Of a stretch of 64,000 bases of DNA, positions 20,679 to 29,680 are shown in pieces (within the stretch, counting starts at the first letter, position 1; every line of letters begins with the position of its first letter). The position numbers and the translations under genes were made by a program. The stretch is taken from contig NZ_JAUYAF010000065.1 in NCBI RefSeq assembly GCF_030693625.1, positions 121,575 to 185,574 of the forward strand. The letters run 5' to 3'. The notes beneath the pieces were generated by a model. That model was not told the DNA's origin and ran no database searches. It saw only the letters and a list, made by a program, of their open reading frames with translations. Source of the stretch: Phenylobacterium sp. GTDB lineage: Bacteria > Pseudomonadota > Alphaproteobacteria > Caulobacterales > Caulobacteraceae.

Positions 20679-21791
20679 ATGTCTCTGCCAGACTTTTTCT
20701 TCGAACGGATCACCAGCGAAATCCATCAGCAGATGGAAGGCGTGCTGGCGCTTGCGGAACGTCTCGCGCGCCACCCCCTGGGCGCCGACGCCCAGGCCTG
20801 CGTCGCCGGCGTCAGCGAGGCCGCGGCCTGCGTGCGCCAGATCCTGGCCTCCAGCGCCGACCTCAAGGACGCCGCCACCCAGGGCATGGCCTTCGAGCCC
20901 GCGCCCAAGCGCGTGCGTGACCTGGCCGACGAGATCGAGGCCCGCTGGGGACAGAAGGCGGCCAAGTCCGGCGTCACCCTGCTGGTCTCCTATGACGGCG
21001 CGCCGGAGATGACGGCGCTCATCGATTCCGCCCGGGTCATGCAGGCCTTCGACGGCTTCATCTCCCAGGCCCTGGCTGGCGTGCGTCACGGCGCGGTTGA
21101 GGCCACCCTGCGAGCCTATCCGGCCGGGGACATGGTGCGGCTGGAAGGCCGCGTGCGCGGCGGCGGCGAACGCAGCGTCGGCGACGCCCTGGATATCCAG
21201 GAGATCGAGGCGCTGTTCGGGCTGGAAACGGCCCTGTCGGTGGCCGTCGGCCGCCAGATCGTCGCGGCCCTGGGCGGAGACGTCCACACCGAGGCCAACG
21301 CCGGGGCCGGGGAGACCCTGGTCTTCGAATTCACCGCCCCCACGGCCGTGGAAAGCAACGGCGAGGCGGAGCCCGACAATCTCGACGCCCAGCAGCGGGC
21401 CGCTCACATCCTGGTGGTGGACGACAACGCCACCAACCGCATGGTGGCCGAGACCCTGTGCGAGATGTTCGACTGCACCTCGGAGTCGGCCGTCGACGGC
21501 GTGGAGGCCGTGGCCGCCGCCCGCACCGGCCGCTTCGACCTGATCCTGATGGACATCAAGATGCCCCGCATGGACGGGGTCACCGCCACCCAGGCGATCC
21601 GCGCCCTGCCTGGCGCGGCGGGCCGGGTGCCGATCATCGCGCTCACCGCCAACGCAGACCCGGAGGACGCCGCGGGCTACCTCGCCGCGGGCATGAATGG
21701 TGTCGTGGAAAAGCCCATGAAGCCCGAGAACCTGCTGAAGGCCCTGCAGGAAAACCTCGGCGGCGCCGCCGAAGAGTCGGTCGCAGCCTAG
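20679..21791 (+). CDS. Hybrid histidine-kinase-like protein lacking the phosphoacceptor His, with intact receiver
   Basis: 370 residues. Residues 8-60 align with the HisKA helix pattern (TSEIHQQMEGVLALAERL against the usual SHEIRTPLNGVLG...AELL), but the phosphoacceptor His position is Ser13. Residues about 75-222 look like a HATPase domain in which the N-box Asn is replaced (FISQALAG) and the G boxes are eroded. Residues 243-362 are a normal receiver with ILVVDDN, Asp292 in LMDIKMPRMDG, a Thr site and Lys345. It is therefore probably a receiver output fed by another kinase, with the dead kinase part as dimeriser. No membrane segment. The ATG at 20679 is the only good start. Confidence 0.8.
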   Translation: MSLPDFFFERITSEIHQQMEGVLALAERLARHPLGADAQACVAGVSEAAACVRQILASSADLKDAATQGMAFEPAPKRVRDLADEIEARWGQKAAKSGVTLLVSYDGAPEMTALIDSARVMQAFDGFISQALAGVRHGAVEATLRAYPAGDMVRLEGRVRGGGERSVGDALDIQEIEALFGLETALSVAVGRQIVAALGGDVHTEANAGAGETLVFEFTAPTAVESNGEAEPDNLDAQQRAAHILVVDDNATNRMVAETLCEMFDCTSESAVDGVEAVAAARTGRFDLILMDIKMPRMDGVTATQAIRALPGAAGRVPIIALTANADPEDAAGYLAAGMNGVVEKPMKPENLLKALQENLGGAAEESVAA

Positions 21792-21890
21792 CTTGGCGCC
21801 GCCCTGCCCCGGCGCGGCGCGCCGTCTGCGGACACTGGCCTTGGGCGGCGACCTGGGGGATGCTGGTCGAAAGTTCGGGGACGAGACGCC

Positions 21891-22514
21891 ATGTCATCCT
21901 TCTACAGCCGCAAGATCCTGCCGGGTCTGCTGACCTGCGCCTGCTCCTCGCCACCGATGATGAAACAGCGGGCCAAGATCGTCCCCCGCGCCAGCGGACG
22001 GGTGCTGGAGCTGGGCATCGGGATGGGGCTCAACCTGGCCTTCTACAATCCGGCGGCGGTCACCACGGTGGTTGGGGTCGATCCTTCGCCCGAGCTGCTC
22101 GCCCTGGCCGAGGCCGCGCCCCGGGCGCCCGGCCTGGCCGTCGAGGTCGCAGAGGGAACCGCCGAGGCCCTGCCCTTCGAGGACGGCAGCTTCGATACGG
22201 TGGTGTGCACCTTCACCCTCTGCTCGGTCCATACGCCGGCTGCGGCCCTGGCCGAGGCGCGGCGCGTGCTGAAGCCCGGGGGAGAGTTCCTGTTCTGTGA
22301 GCATGGCCTGGCTCCCGACGCCGACGTCGCCAGATGGCAGAGGTTCTGGGACCCGCTGTGGAGCCGCATGGCCGGGGGCTGTCACATCATCCGACCCGTG
22401 GCCGCGGCCCTTCCCGCCGCCGGGCTGAAGGTCGACTGGCTGGAGACCATGTACCTGCCGGGCACGCCGCGCATCGCCGGCTGGAACGAGTGGGGCCGCG
22501 CGGTGGCCGCCTGA
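21891..22514 (+). CDS. Class I SAM-dependent methyltransferase
   Basis: 207 residues. Motif I VLELGIGMGLN binds SAM, GVDPSPELL is motif II, ALPFEDGSFDTVVCTFTLCSV is the Methyltransf_11 core, and EARRVLKPGGEFLFCEH is the post-core strand. The substrate is unknown; related proteins are annotated as phosphatidylethanolamine or small-molecule methyltransferases without proof. The N-terminal CACSSPPMMKQR segment is a common lead in this subgroup. Cytosolic, stand-alone gene. Confidence 0.88.
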   Translation: MSSFYSRKILPGLLTCACSSPPMMKQRAKIVPRASGRVLELGIGMGLNLAFYNPAAVTTVVGVDPSPELLALAEAAPRAPGLAVEVAEGTAEALPFEDGSFDTVVCTFTLCSVHTPAAALAEARRVLKPGGEFLFCEHGLAPDADVARWQRFWDPLWSRMAGGCHIIRPVAAALPAAGLKVDWLETMYLPGTPRIAGWNEWGRAVAA

Positions 22515-22600
22515 CGTTTGCGCTTGCCCACGCACCGGCGGGTCGCGCTAGGGTAGAGGTCGAGTGACGCGTTACCGGCGTCGGCCTGTGGGGGGCGAAG

Positions 22601-24193
22601 ATGGCGGCGCCGAGCATTTCCGAGATCACCAGCGTCCTGCTGTACGACGAGGGCAACGCCTGGAGCGGGAGCCAGATCACCTTCAGCTTTCCCAAGGCCG
22701 GCAGCACCTGGCCGACCTACGCCGTCGACGACGAGCAGGCCAACGCCGACTACGGAACCGTGACCGAGGCCCAGGCCGCGGCCATCCGGCTGGCCCTGCA
22801 AGCCTGGGACAAGGTCATCGCCCCCAGCCTGGTGGAGACCGACGACGTCGCCAATACCGGCCAGATCCGCTTCGCCTTCACCGACGTCAATGACGTCACC
22901 GGCAACGAGGACACCACGGCCTTCGCCTATCGCCCGCCCCAGCCGGGATTCGCTCAGGGGGCGTGGCAGGGCGACGTGTGGCTGGACGAGACCTTGAAGA
23001 CCTCGAACTTCGCCCCGAGCTCCGCAGGGTTCGAGACGGTGCTGCATGAGTTGGGGCATGCCTTGGGCCTGCAGCACCCGTTCGGACCGGGCGCCACCCT
23101 GCCCACCGGCTACGACAACGTCCGCTATACAATAATGTCCTATGACTTTCCGCAGGACATCTTCCACGTCACGATCGAGCCCGTGGACGGGGTCAACCGG
23201 CTGGTGGGACGGGCGGTCAGCCCCACCACCCCGATGGTCTTCGACATCGTCGCCCTGCAGGCCCGCTACGGCACCGACCCCACCACCGGTCTCGGCGACA
23301 CCACCTACACCTGGTCCCAGGCGACCCCCATGATGCAGGCGGTCTATGACGCGGGCGGGACCGACACCTTCGACCTCTCGGCCCATACCCGCTCATCGAT
23401 CATCGACCTGACGCCAGGCGCCTATTCCTCGATCGCCTATTATTCGGCCCAGGCCCAGGCCGACGACTGGAGCAGCATCTATCCGAACTCCGCCGCCACG
23501 ATCGCCGAGTTCATCATCGACCCGGAGACCTACACCTGGTCCGACAACCTGGGCATCGCCTATGCGACAGTGATCGAGAACGTCCTGGGCGGGTCGGCCA
23601 CGGACACTATCCTGGGCAATGACGCGGCCAACTATCTGAACGGTGGCGGCGGAAACGATTTCCTGCGCGGCTTCCTGGGAGACGACAGCATCGTCGGCGG
23701 GGCCGGCTTCGACGACACCCACGGAAACCAGGGTAATGACACCGTTCGCGGCGGCGACGGTCACGACTGGGTGGTGGGCGGCCAGGGCAATGACATGCTC
23801 TACGGCGAGGCCGGCGATGACCTGGTCTACGGCAATCTCGGCGCCGACACCCAGGACGGCGGCGACGGCGTCGACTGGGTGCGAGGCGGCCAGGCCAATG
23901 ACAGCCTGTCGGGCGGGGCCGGCGACGACTGGATGTCGGGCGACCTCGGCGACGACACCCTCAGCGGGGGCCCCGGCGCCGACACCTTCCGCACCTGGGG
24001 CGGCACGGGAATCGACCGGATCACCGACTTCAGCCGCGCCGAGGGCGACCGGGTGCAGCTTGACGTCGGGACCGCCGCCACCGCCTCCCAGGTCGGCGCC
24101 GACACGGTCATAGACATGGTGGGCGGCGGCAAGATGATCCTGGTGGGAGTCTCCCTGGCCACCCTCGATGGCGCCTGGATCTTCGCCGGCTGA
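22601..24193 (+). CDS. Serralysin-like M10 metalloprotease with RTX repeats
   Basis: 530 residues. The zinc site HELGHALGLQH is at 149-159 and is followed by the Met-turn TIMSYDF near Met179, the metzincin pattern. Residues about 340-470 contain many GGxGxDxhx calcium-binding nonapeptides (GGGGNDFLRG, GGQGNDMLYG, GGAGDDWMSG). The C-terminus ends in a short hydrophobic tail as in type I-secreted proteins, with no N-terminal signal peptide. A secreted protease exported by a T1SS ABC system is expected; no such transporter genes are in the window. Serralysins are about 470-490 residues, so this one is slightly longer. No propeptide or inhibitor gene is seen. Confidence 0.9.
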   Translation: MAAPSISEITSVLLYDEGNAWSGSQITFSFPKAGSTWPTYAVDDEQANADYGTVTEAQAAAIRLALQAWDKVIAPSLVETDDVANTGQIRFAFTDVNDVTGNEDTTAFAYRPPQPGFAQGAWQGDVWLDETLKTSNFAPSSAGFETVLHELGHALGLQHPFGPGATLPTGYDNVRYTIMSYDFPQDIFHVTIEPVDGVNRLVGRAVSPTTPMVFDIVALQARYGTDPTTGLGDTTYTWSQATPMMQAVYDAGGTDTFDLSAHTRSSIIDLTPGAYSSIAYYSAQAQADDWSSIYPNSAATIAEFIIDPETYTWSDNLGIAYATVIENVLGGSATDTILGNDAANYLNGGGGNDFLRGFLGDDSIVGGAGFDDTHGNQGNDTVRGGDGHDWVVGGQGNDMLYGEAGDDLVYGNLGADTQDGGDGVDWVRGGQANDSLSGGAGDDWMSGDLGDDTLSGGPGADTFRTWGGTGIDRITDFSRAEGDRVQLDVGTAATASQVGADTVIDMVGGGKMILVGVSLATLDGAWIFAG

Positions 24194-24204
24194 TCCGCCG
24201 GGAT

Positions 24205-24705
24205 CTACCGGCTGACGCCCGCCGCCCGGCAGCCCTGAACAAAACTCGCCAGCATCGCCGGCGGCGGGGCGTCATAGGGTCCGAACTGCGTGGCGCCGTA
24301 GGATCCCTCGATCACCTTGGCGGTCTGCATCACGGTCAACAGGTCCTGGGTGATCGGCCCGGCCGCCTCGAGGCCCGCGGGTCCCGCCAAGGATTCCGGA
24401 GTCACGGCCAGGGCGAAGGGCTCGCCGTCGAACCCCACCGACAGCCGATCTTCGCTGGAGATCGGGATGATCTGCTCCACCGCCACCTGGAACACGTCGG
24501 GATCGCGAGCGCAGCTCAGACGGATCGGCGGCGTCTGCGCGCTGGGGACTGCGGGCGCATAGCTCAGCGCCATCCCGGCCCCCGTGACGATGGACGACCA
24601 CCGAGAGGCCGGCGGCTCAGGCGCCTGGGGCGCGGCGGGCGGCGCAGGCTCGCACGCCGACAGGGCCAGCAGGGACAGGACGGGAAGCAGGGCTTGGATG
24701 CGCAT
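24205..24705 (-). CDS. Putative lipoprotein
   Basis: 166 residues from the ATG at 24705. The lipobox LSAC at about residue 15-18 is followed by a Pro/Ala linker. The mature part contains two Cys (RLSCARD and QGCRAAG) and no recognisable enzyme motif. It converges on the RTX protease gene with an 11-base gap. Function unknown. Confidence 0.75.
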   Translation of the reverse strand: MRIQALLPVLSLLALSACEPAPPAAPQAPEPPASRWSSIVTGAGMALSYAPAVPSAQTPPIRLSCARDPDVFQVAVEQIIPISSEDRLSVGFDGEPFALAVTPESLAGPAGLEAAGPITQDLLTVMQTAKVIEGSYGATQFGPYDAPPPAMLASFVQGCRAAGVSR

Positions 24706-24808
24706 GGGTATGACATAGCACACCAGCATCGCGCGGCGACGCCCTGCACCTCCGACGGGACTGAGCTGGGGCCCGCCGCCCAAATCCCCGCAGGGGCCCT
24801 CTTGAGGC

Positions 24809-25249
24809 TCAGACCTTGGGCTTTGGCGCCTTGCGCAGCTGTTCGGCGCGGTGGTCACGCTCCTTCTGCACTTCCTCCTCCGAGACCAGGTCGGCGAACG
24901 CCTCCGGCTCCGCCAGGGGGCGGAGCTCGAGCGCCCCACTGGAGAAGGGAACCCGCCGCGCCCAGGCCAGGGCCTCGTCGGTGTCCTTGCAGTTGAGGAT
25001 CCAGTAGCCCGACGCGAGCTCGGAAACGTTGTCAAAGGGCCCGTCGGTGACGACCGCGTGGCCCAGGCCTTTGAACCGGATCCGCTTGCCGGCGGAGCTG
25101 GGCTGCAGGCCCGCCCCATCGAGGAGGACGCCGGCGGCGATCATCTCGTCGTTGAACCTGCCCATATCGACCATCAGCCGTTCGACGTCGGCGGGCATCT
25201 CGCCACGCTCCGACTGGGGGGTCGCCTTGACGATCAACAGGAAGCGCAT
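24809..25249 (-). CDS. YCII-related (DGPF) domain protein
   Basis: 146 residues starting MRFLLIVKATP, with VVTDGPFDN, the DGPF signature, and GYWILNCKDTDEALAWARRVP, typical of YCII/DGPF proteins. The fold is a ferredoxin-like dimer; members often sit beside ECF sigma factors but none is present here. The C-terminal 40 residues are a charged tail (SEEEVQKERDHRAEQLRK). Biochemical role unknown. Confidence 0.88.
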   Translation of the reverse strand: MRFLLIVKATPQSERGEMPADVERLMVDMGRFNDEMIAAGVLLDGAGLQPSSAGKRIRFKGLGHAVVTDGPFDNVSELASGYWILNCKDTDEALAWARRVPFSSGALELRPLAEPEAFADLVSEEEVQKERDHRAEQLRKAPKPKV

Positions 25250-25383
25250 CGGTTCATCTCCTCAGGACCTAGTTGGGTCACCAAAGTATGACGGATGACG
25301 CGGGGCGATCCCGACACCTGGTCGCGCATTTGTCCGCAAGACGCCGAGGGCGACGGGTCAATGTGCAAGGAAATATCCGCGGG

Positions 25384-25460
25384 TGGTAGCTGGAGGCGGG
25401 CTCGAACCGCCGACCTGTGGGTTATGAATCCACCGCTCTAACCAACTGAGCTACCCAGCC
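25384..25460 (-). tRNA. tRNA-Met (CAT), elongator-type
   Basis: The minus strand folds into a full cloverleaf of 77 nt with encoded CCA. The acceptor stem GGCTGGG pairs with TCCAGCT (G-U at both ends), the D stem is GCTC/GAGC, the anticodon loop is TTCATAA, and the T arm is GGCGG-TTCGAAC-CCGCC. The 1-72 pair is G-U and the anticodon stem lacks three G-C pairs, so it is not the initiator. CAT anticodons also occur in lysidine-modified tRNA-Ile2; I favour Met. Position 31-39 is an A-C mismatch. Confidence 0.92.
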
Positions 25461-25556
25461 ATGGGCCACCCGCGGAGGCGCGGGTTATAGGGTGGGATGT
25501 TCGCCGCTTCAAGCGGCTTGGGTGCGGCGCAAAGCCCGGCTAGAGTTGCGGCTCAT

Positions 25557-26582
25557 ATGAGCGTGCTCCACCTCCTTGGAACGGCCGGCGAAGGCGGCGC
25601 GGAGACGTACTTCGTCGACCTCGTGTCCGGCCTCGCCCGCGCGGGCGTCAGCCAGGCCGCCGCCATCCGCCCAAACCCGAATCGGCAGGCGGCCCTGGCG
25701 GCCGCCGGCGTCCCCACCGCGACCTTCCGGTTCGGCGGACCTATCGACATCCTGACCAAGCCCCAGGTGGGCGGCTTCGCCCGCCGCAACGATGTGAAGC
25801 TGGCCCTGGCCTGGATGAACCGCGCCGCGCGGCACACGCCGAAAGGCCCGGTCCGGATCGGGCGCCTCGGCGGCTACTACAATCTCAAATACTATCGCGG
25901 CTTCGACGAGCTGGTGGCCAACACCGAGGACATCGCCGAGTGGATCGTCGGCCAGGGCTGGCCGGCCGGCAAGGTGCGCTGCATTCCCAACTTCGCCGCC
26001 GTCCCGCCCGAGACCGCGCCGGCCGACCGCGCGCCTCTCAACACGCCCGCCGACGCGCCCCTGCTGCTCTCCATGGGCCGGCTGCATGACGCCAAGGCTC
26101 ACGACGTCACCCTGCAGGCCCTGACCCAGATCCCCGACGCCTTCCTGTGGATCGCGGGCGTCGGGCCGCAGGAGGCCAAGTTGAAGGCCATGGCCGCGGC
26201 GCTGGGCGTCGCCGACCGGGTGCGGTTCCTGGGCTGGCGCACCGACGCCTCGGCCCTCTACCGCGCCGCCGATGTCTGCGTCTTCCCCTCGCGCTACGAG
26301 CCCCTGGGCAATGTGGTGATCCAGGCCTGGGCCCATGGGCTGCCGGTGGTGGCCGCCGCCAGCCAGGGCCCGGCCGCCCTGATCGCGGACGGCGACGACG
26401 GCCTGCTGGTCCCGGTCGATGACGCCGAGGCGCTGGCGCAGGCGACGCGCCGGCTGTTGGCCGACCCGATGCTGCGCATCCGGCTGGTGCAGAACGGGTC
26501 GGACCGGGTGGAGGCGGAGTTCTCCGAGGCCGCGGTCGTCGCTCAATGGCGGTCGCTGTTCGCCGACTACGGGGCCGCCTGA
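25557..26582 (+). CDS. GT4-type glycosyltransferase
   Basis: 341 residues from the ATG at 25557 (MSVLHLLGTAGEGGAETYF); the frame extends 60 bases upstream without an SD. The N-terminal GGAE and the C-terminal nucleotide-sugar region SMGRLHDAKAHDV ... VCVFPSRYEPLGNVVIQAWAHGLPVVA are typical of family GT4. The second acid of the EX7E motif is Gln here. It probably transfers a sugar in surface polysaccharide synthesis. The stop overlaps the asnB start (TGATG), so the two are translationally coupled. Confidence 0.9.
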   Translation: MSVLHLLGTAGEGGAETYFVDLVSGLARAGVSQAAAIRPNPNRQAALAAAGVPTATFRFGGPIDILTKPQVGGFARRNDVKLALAWMNRAARHTPKGPVRIGRLGGYYNLKYYRGFDELVANTEDIAEWIVGQGWPAGKVRCIPNFAAVPPETAPADRAPLNTPADAPLLLSMGRLHDAKAHDVTLQALTQIPDAFLWIAGVGPQEAKLKAMAAALGVADRVRFLGWRTDASALYRAADVCVFPSRYEPLGNVVIQAWAHGLPVVAAASQGPAALIADGDDGLLVPVDDAEALAQATRRLLADPMLRIRLVQNGSDRVEAEFSEAAVVAQWRSLFADYGAA

Positions 26583-28363
26583 TGTGCGGCATCGCCGGGG
26601 TGCTGCACGGGACGGCGTCTGCGCGTCCCATGATCGAGACCCTGACCCATCGTGGCCCCAACGGGGTGCGGACCGAACAGGTTCGCGGCGGCTCGGTGGC
26701 CCACGCCCGCCTGTCGATCATCGACCTGGAGGGTGGTTGGCAGCCCCTGCACGCGGCGGGCGGCACGGTGATCGGCAATGGCGAAATCTACAACTATGTC
26801 GAACTGACCGCCGAGTTCGGGCTGGCCGACGAGCTCTCCACCGGCTCTGACTTCGAGCCTCTGCTGCACCTCTACGCCAAGGAGGGGCCGGCCGCGTTCC
26901 AGCGGCTGCGGGGCATGTACGCCTTCTGCCTGATCGGCGCCGACGGCCGCACATGGCTGGTGCGCGACCCCTTCGGCATCAAGCCGCTCTATGTGCTGGA
27001 GCAGGAGGGCGCGGTCTATTTCGCGTCCGAGCCCCGCGCCTTCGCGGCCCTGCTGGACGCGGAGCTGGACGAGGATCGCGCCCGCGAACTGCTGGCCTTC
27101 AACTACACCCTGACCGGTGACACCATCTTCAAGGGCCTGAAGCGCCTGGCGCCCGGCGAGATCGTCGAGGTGGTGGAGGGCAAGCTGCAGGCGCCCACCC
27201 ATCGCAGTTTCCTTTCCTCCCCCGTTCACGGGGGAGGGGGACCGGCGCAACCGGTGGAGGGGGCGGCCTCAAGCGCCCCGCCCAGTCTCGCCCCCTCCAC
27301 CACCCTTCGGGCGGTCCCCCTCCCCCGCTACGCAGGGGAGGAAGAACTGGTCGACCAGCTCGACGCCGTTCTCGAAGACAGCGTCCGCGTCCACCAGCGG
27401 TCGGACGTGCCCTACGGCCTGTTCCTTTCCGGCGGGATCGACTCGGCCGCCATCGCAACCCTCATGTCGCGGCTGAACGCCCGGCCGGTCACCGCCTTCA
27501 CCTGCGGCTTCGATGCGCCGGGCGCCAGGGACGAGCGGGCCCAGGCCGAGCGGGTGGCCAGGGCCCTGAACCTCGACTGGCGCGAGACCCGGTTCGACGA
27601 GGCCGACTTCTGGCGCATCCTGCCGCAGGTCGCCTGGGCCCTGGACGACCCCACCGCCGACTACGCGACCCTGCCCACCTACAAGTTGGCCGAGGCCGCC
27701 AAGGGAACCCTCACCGTCGTGCTCACGGGCGAGGGCGGCGACGAGCTGTTCGGCGGCTATGGCCGCTATCGCAAGGCCCTGCGCCCCGCCTGGCTGGGGG
27801 GACGTCCGGCCGAGCCGCGACCCGATGACGCCGAGGCCCTGGCCCGCTGGCGCGCGCAGGCAAGGGCGCCCGCGAGCCTTACCCGGCTGCAGCAGGCGCA
27901 GTGGGCCGACATCGTCACATGGCTGCCGAACGACCTGCTGCTGAAGCTGGACCGCTGCCTGATGGCCCATGGGCTGGAGGGCCGCACCCCGTTCCTCGAT
28001 CCGCCCGTGGCCGACTTCGCCTTCCCCCTGCCCGACCGGTTCAAGGTGCGGGGACGCTATGGCAAGTGGCTGGTGCGCAAGTGGCTTGAGCGGGTCTGTC
28101 CCGCCGCCGATCCCTGGGCGCGCAAGCAGGGCTTCACCGTCCCTGTGGACGCCTGGATTGCGCCCCGCGCCGCCGACCTCGCCGAGCGGATCGGCAAGGT
28201 GGAGGCCGTGCGGCGAGTCCGCACGCCGGACGCGGTCCGCGCCACCTTCGTCGGGGGCGGCGCGGAGCGATGGCCCCTGCTGTTCTTCGCCGTCTGGTCG
28301 CTGGTCCATCTTGAGGGCGCGAGCCCCGAGGACGCCTTGCGCCAAGCAGCGGGAACGATCTGA
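26582..28363 (+). CDS. asnB: Glutamine-hydrolysing asparagine synthase family amidotransferase
   Basis: 593 residues. It starts MCGIAGVLHG, so the catalytic Cys2 is the nucleophile of the class II glutaminase domain; RGPNG, GNGEIYN and the DPFGIKPLY block follow. The synthetase half has the PP-loop FLSGGIDSA near 285 and GEGGDELFGGYGRYR. It makes Asn or amidates a sugar/peptide, the latter plausible because it is coupled to a glycosyltransferase. Residues about 211-254 are foreign: they are encoded by a palindromic repeat inserted in frame between the two domains. The frame stays open throughout, so the enzyme may still work with an extra loop. Confidence 0.92.
   Translation: MCGIAGVLHGTASARPMIETLTHRGPNGVRTEQVRGGSVAHARLSIIDLEGGWQPLHAAGGTVIGNGEIYNYVELTAEFGLADELSTGSDFEPLLHLYAKEGPAAFQRLRGMYAFCLIGADGRTWLVRDPFGIKPLYVLEQEGAVYFASEPRAFAALLDAELDEDRARELLAFNYTLTGDTIFKGLKRLAPGEIVEVVEGKLQAPTHRSFLSSPVHGGGGPAQPVEGAASSAPPSLAPSTTLRAVPLPRYAGEEELVDQLDAVLEDSVRVHQRSDVPYGLFLSGGIDSAAIATLMSRLNARPVTAFTCGFDAPGARDERAQAERVARALNLDWRETRFDEADFWRILPQVAWALDDPTADYATLPTYKLAEAAKGTLTVVLTGEGGDELFGGYGRYRKALRPAWLGGRPAEPRPDDAEALARWRAQARAPASLTRLQQAQWADIVTWLPNDLLLKLDRCLMAHGLEGRTPFLDPPVADFAFPLPDRFKVRGRYGKWLVRKWLERVCPAADPWARKQGFTVPVDAWIAPRAADLAERIGKVEAVRRVRTPDAVRATFVGGGAERWPLLFFAVWSLVHLEGASPEDALRQAAGTI
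27214..27343. repeat. Palindromic repeat inserted in frame within asnB
   Basis: About 130 bases forming a nested inverted repeat. Outer arms TTCCTCCCC and GGGGAGGAA; each arm has its own hairpin (CCTCCCCCG-TTCA-CGGGGGAGG on the left); inner arms GGTGGAGGGGGCG and CGCCCCCTCCACC. Composition and core match the intergenic repeats near 44.8 and 55.4 kb. It adds about 43 low-complexity residues to AsnB. Confidence 0.8.
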
Positions 28364-28400
28364 CTGACGTGCTATTGTGCTGAAAACCCCGGAGACTCCC

Positions 28401-29624
28401 ATGCGTAGCCTGCTCTTCACCGCCGCGGTCGCGGCCCTGATCTCCGCCTGCGGTCCGACCCTGGCGGCGCCCGGCGCGCCGGTGGAGACGCGGCCCGCCA
28501 ACGGCAAGGACCAAGTCCCGGCCTTCGCGGGCCAGACCCGCGCGCCGGAGGTCAAGGCCGGCGTCGAGTACGAGGTCAAGACGGTCGCAGAGGGCCTGGC
28601 CAATCCCTGGGGGATCGCCTTCCTGCCGGACGGCAAGATCCTGGTGAGCGAGAAGCCCGGCCGCCTGCGGATCGTCGGCGCCGACGGGGCGCTGAGCGAG
28701 CCGGTGGCCGGCCTGCCCGCCATCTACGCCAAGGGCCAGGGCGGTTTGCTGGGCCTGGCGGTGGATCCGGCCTTCGCCAAGAACGGCCTGATCTACTGGA
28801 GCTATGCCGAAAGCCCGGCCGAAAAGATGACCAACACCGCCGTCGCCCGCGGCAAGCTGGTGGTGGCCGCCGACGGCCAGGCGAAGGTGGAGAACGTCCA
28901 GGTGATCTATCATCAGGCGCCCTCCCTGCAGTCGGTGCAGCATTATGGCGGACGCCTGGTGTTCGCCCCCGACGGCAAGCTGTTCGTGACGCTTGGCGAC
29001 CGCTCGGTCCTGCCGGGCCGGGTGCAGTCGCAGCAGATGGACAGCGCCATCGGCAAGCTGGTGCGCATCAACGCCGACGGCTCGATCCCCAAGGACAACC
29101 CCTTCGTCGGCAAGGCCGGCGCCCGTCCCGAGATCTGGTCCATCGGCCACCGCAACGTCCAGGGCGCGGCTCTCAACCCCGCCACCGGCAAGCTGTGGAC
29201 CACCGAGCACGGCGCCCGGGGCGGCGATGAGCTCAACATCCCCGCCGCCGGCAAGGACTATGGCTGGCCCACCATCACCTACGGCATTGAGTACCAGGGC
29301 GGCCCCGTCGGCGCGGGCCTCACCGCCAAGGATGGCATGGAGCAGCCGATCTATTACTGGGACCCGGTGATCGCGGCCTCAGGCCTGGCCTTCTATGACG
29401 CCGCCCTGTTCCCAAAGTGGAAGGGCAGCCTGTTCGTCGGCGGCCTGGCCGGCAAGTCTGTGACCCGCCTGACCCTCGACGGCGAAAAGGTGGTGGGCGA
29501 GGAGCGCATCGCCACCGAGCTGAACGAACGCATCCGCGACGTGGTGGTCGGCCCCGACGGCGCCCTCTACCTCGCCACCGACAGCGCCGAGGGCCGCATT
29601 CTCAAGCTGGTCCCGAAGAGCTGA
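28401..29624 (+). CDS. PQQ-dependent-type sugar (aldose/sorbosone) dehydrogenase, lipoprotein
   Basis: 407 residues from the ATG at 28401, preceded by CCGGAGACTCCC (GGAG). The lipobox LISAC is at the N-terminus. The beta-propeller landmarks are [75 protein letters not shown] and [15 protein letters not shown], typical of the YliI/Asd family. These periplasmic enzymes oxidise aldoses to lactones with PQQ. No PQQ synthesis gene is in the window. It lies 37 bases after asnB, possibly in the same transcript. Confidence 0.92.
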   Translation: MRSLLFTAAVAALISACGPTLAAPGAPVETRPANGKDQVPAFAGQTRAPEVKAGVEYEVKTVAEGLANPWGIAFLPDGKILVSEKPGRLRIVGADGALSEPVAGLPAIYAKGQGGLLGLAVDPAFAKNGLIYWSYAESPAEKMTNTAVARGKLVVAADGQAKVENVQVIYHQAPSLQSVQHYGGRLVFAPDGKLFVTLGDRSVLPGRVQSQQMDSAIGKLVRINADGSIPKDNPFVGKAGARPEIWSIGHRNVQGAALNPATGKLWTTEHGARGGDELNIPAAGKDYGWPTITYGIEYQGGPVGAGLTAKDGMEQPIYYWDPVIAASGLAFYDAALFPKWKGSLFVGGLAGKSVTRLTLDGEKVVGEERIATELNERIRDVVVGPDGALYLATDSAEGRILKLVPKS

Positions 29625-29680
29625 TTTCAACTTCGCACATCTCGGCCTTCGCTGGGATGTGCGGTTGGATGGTGGACGCT

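Noticed and set aside
23600-24000. CRISPR-like regular repeats
   Set aside because: The period is 27 bases, coding for Gly/Asp-rich RTX nonapeptides; repeats are not identical and have no spacers.
25384-25460. Island attachment site at the tRNA
   Set aside because: No integrase and no duplicated tRNA end nearby, and the flanks look host-like.
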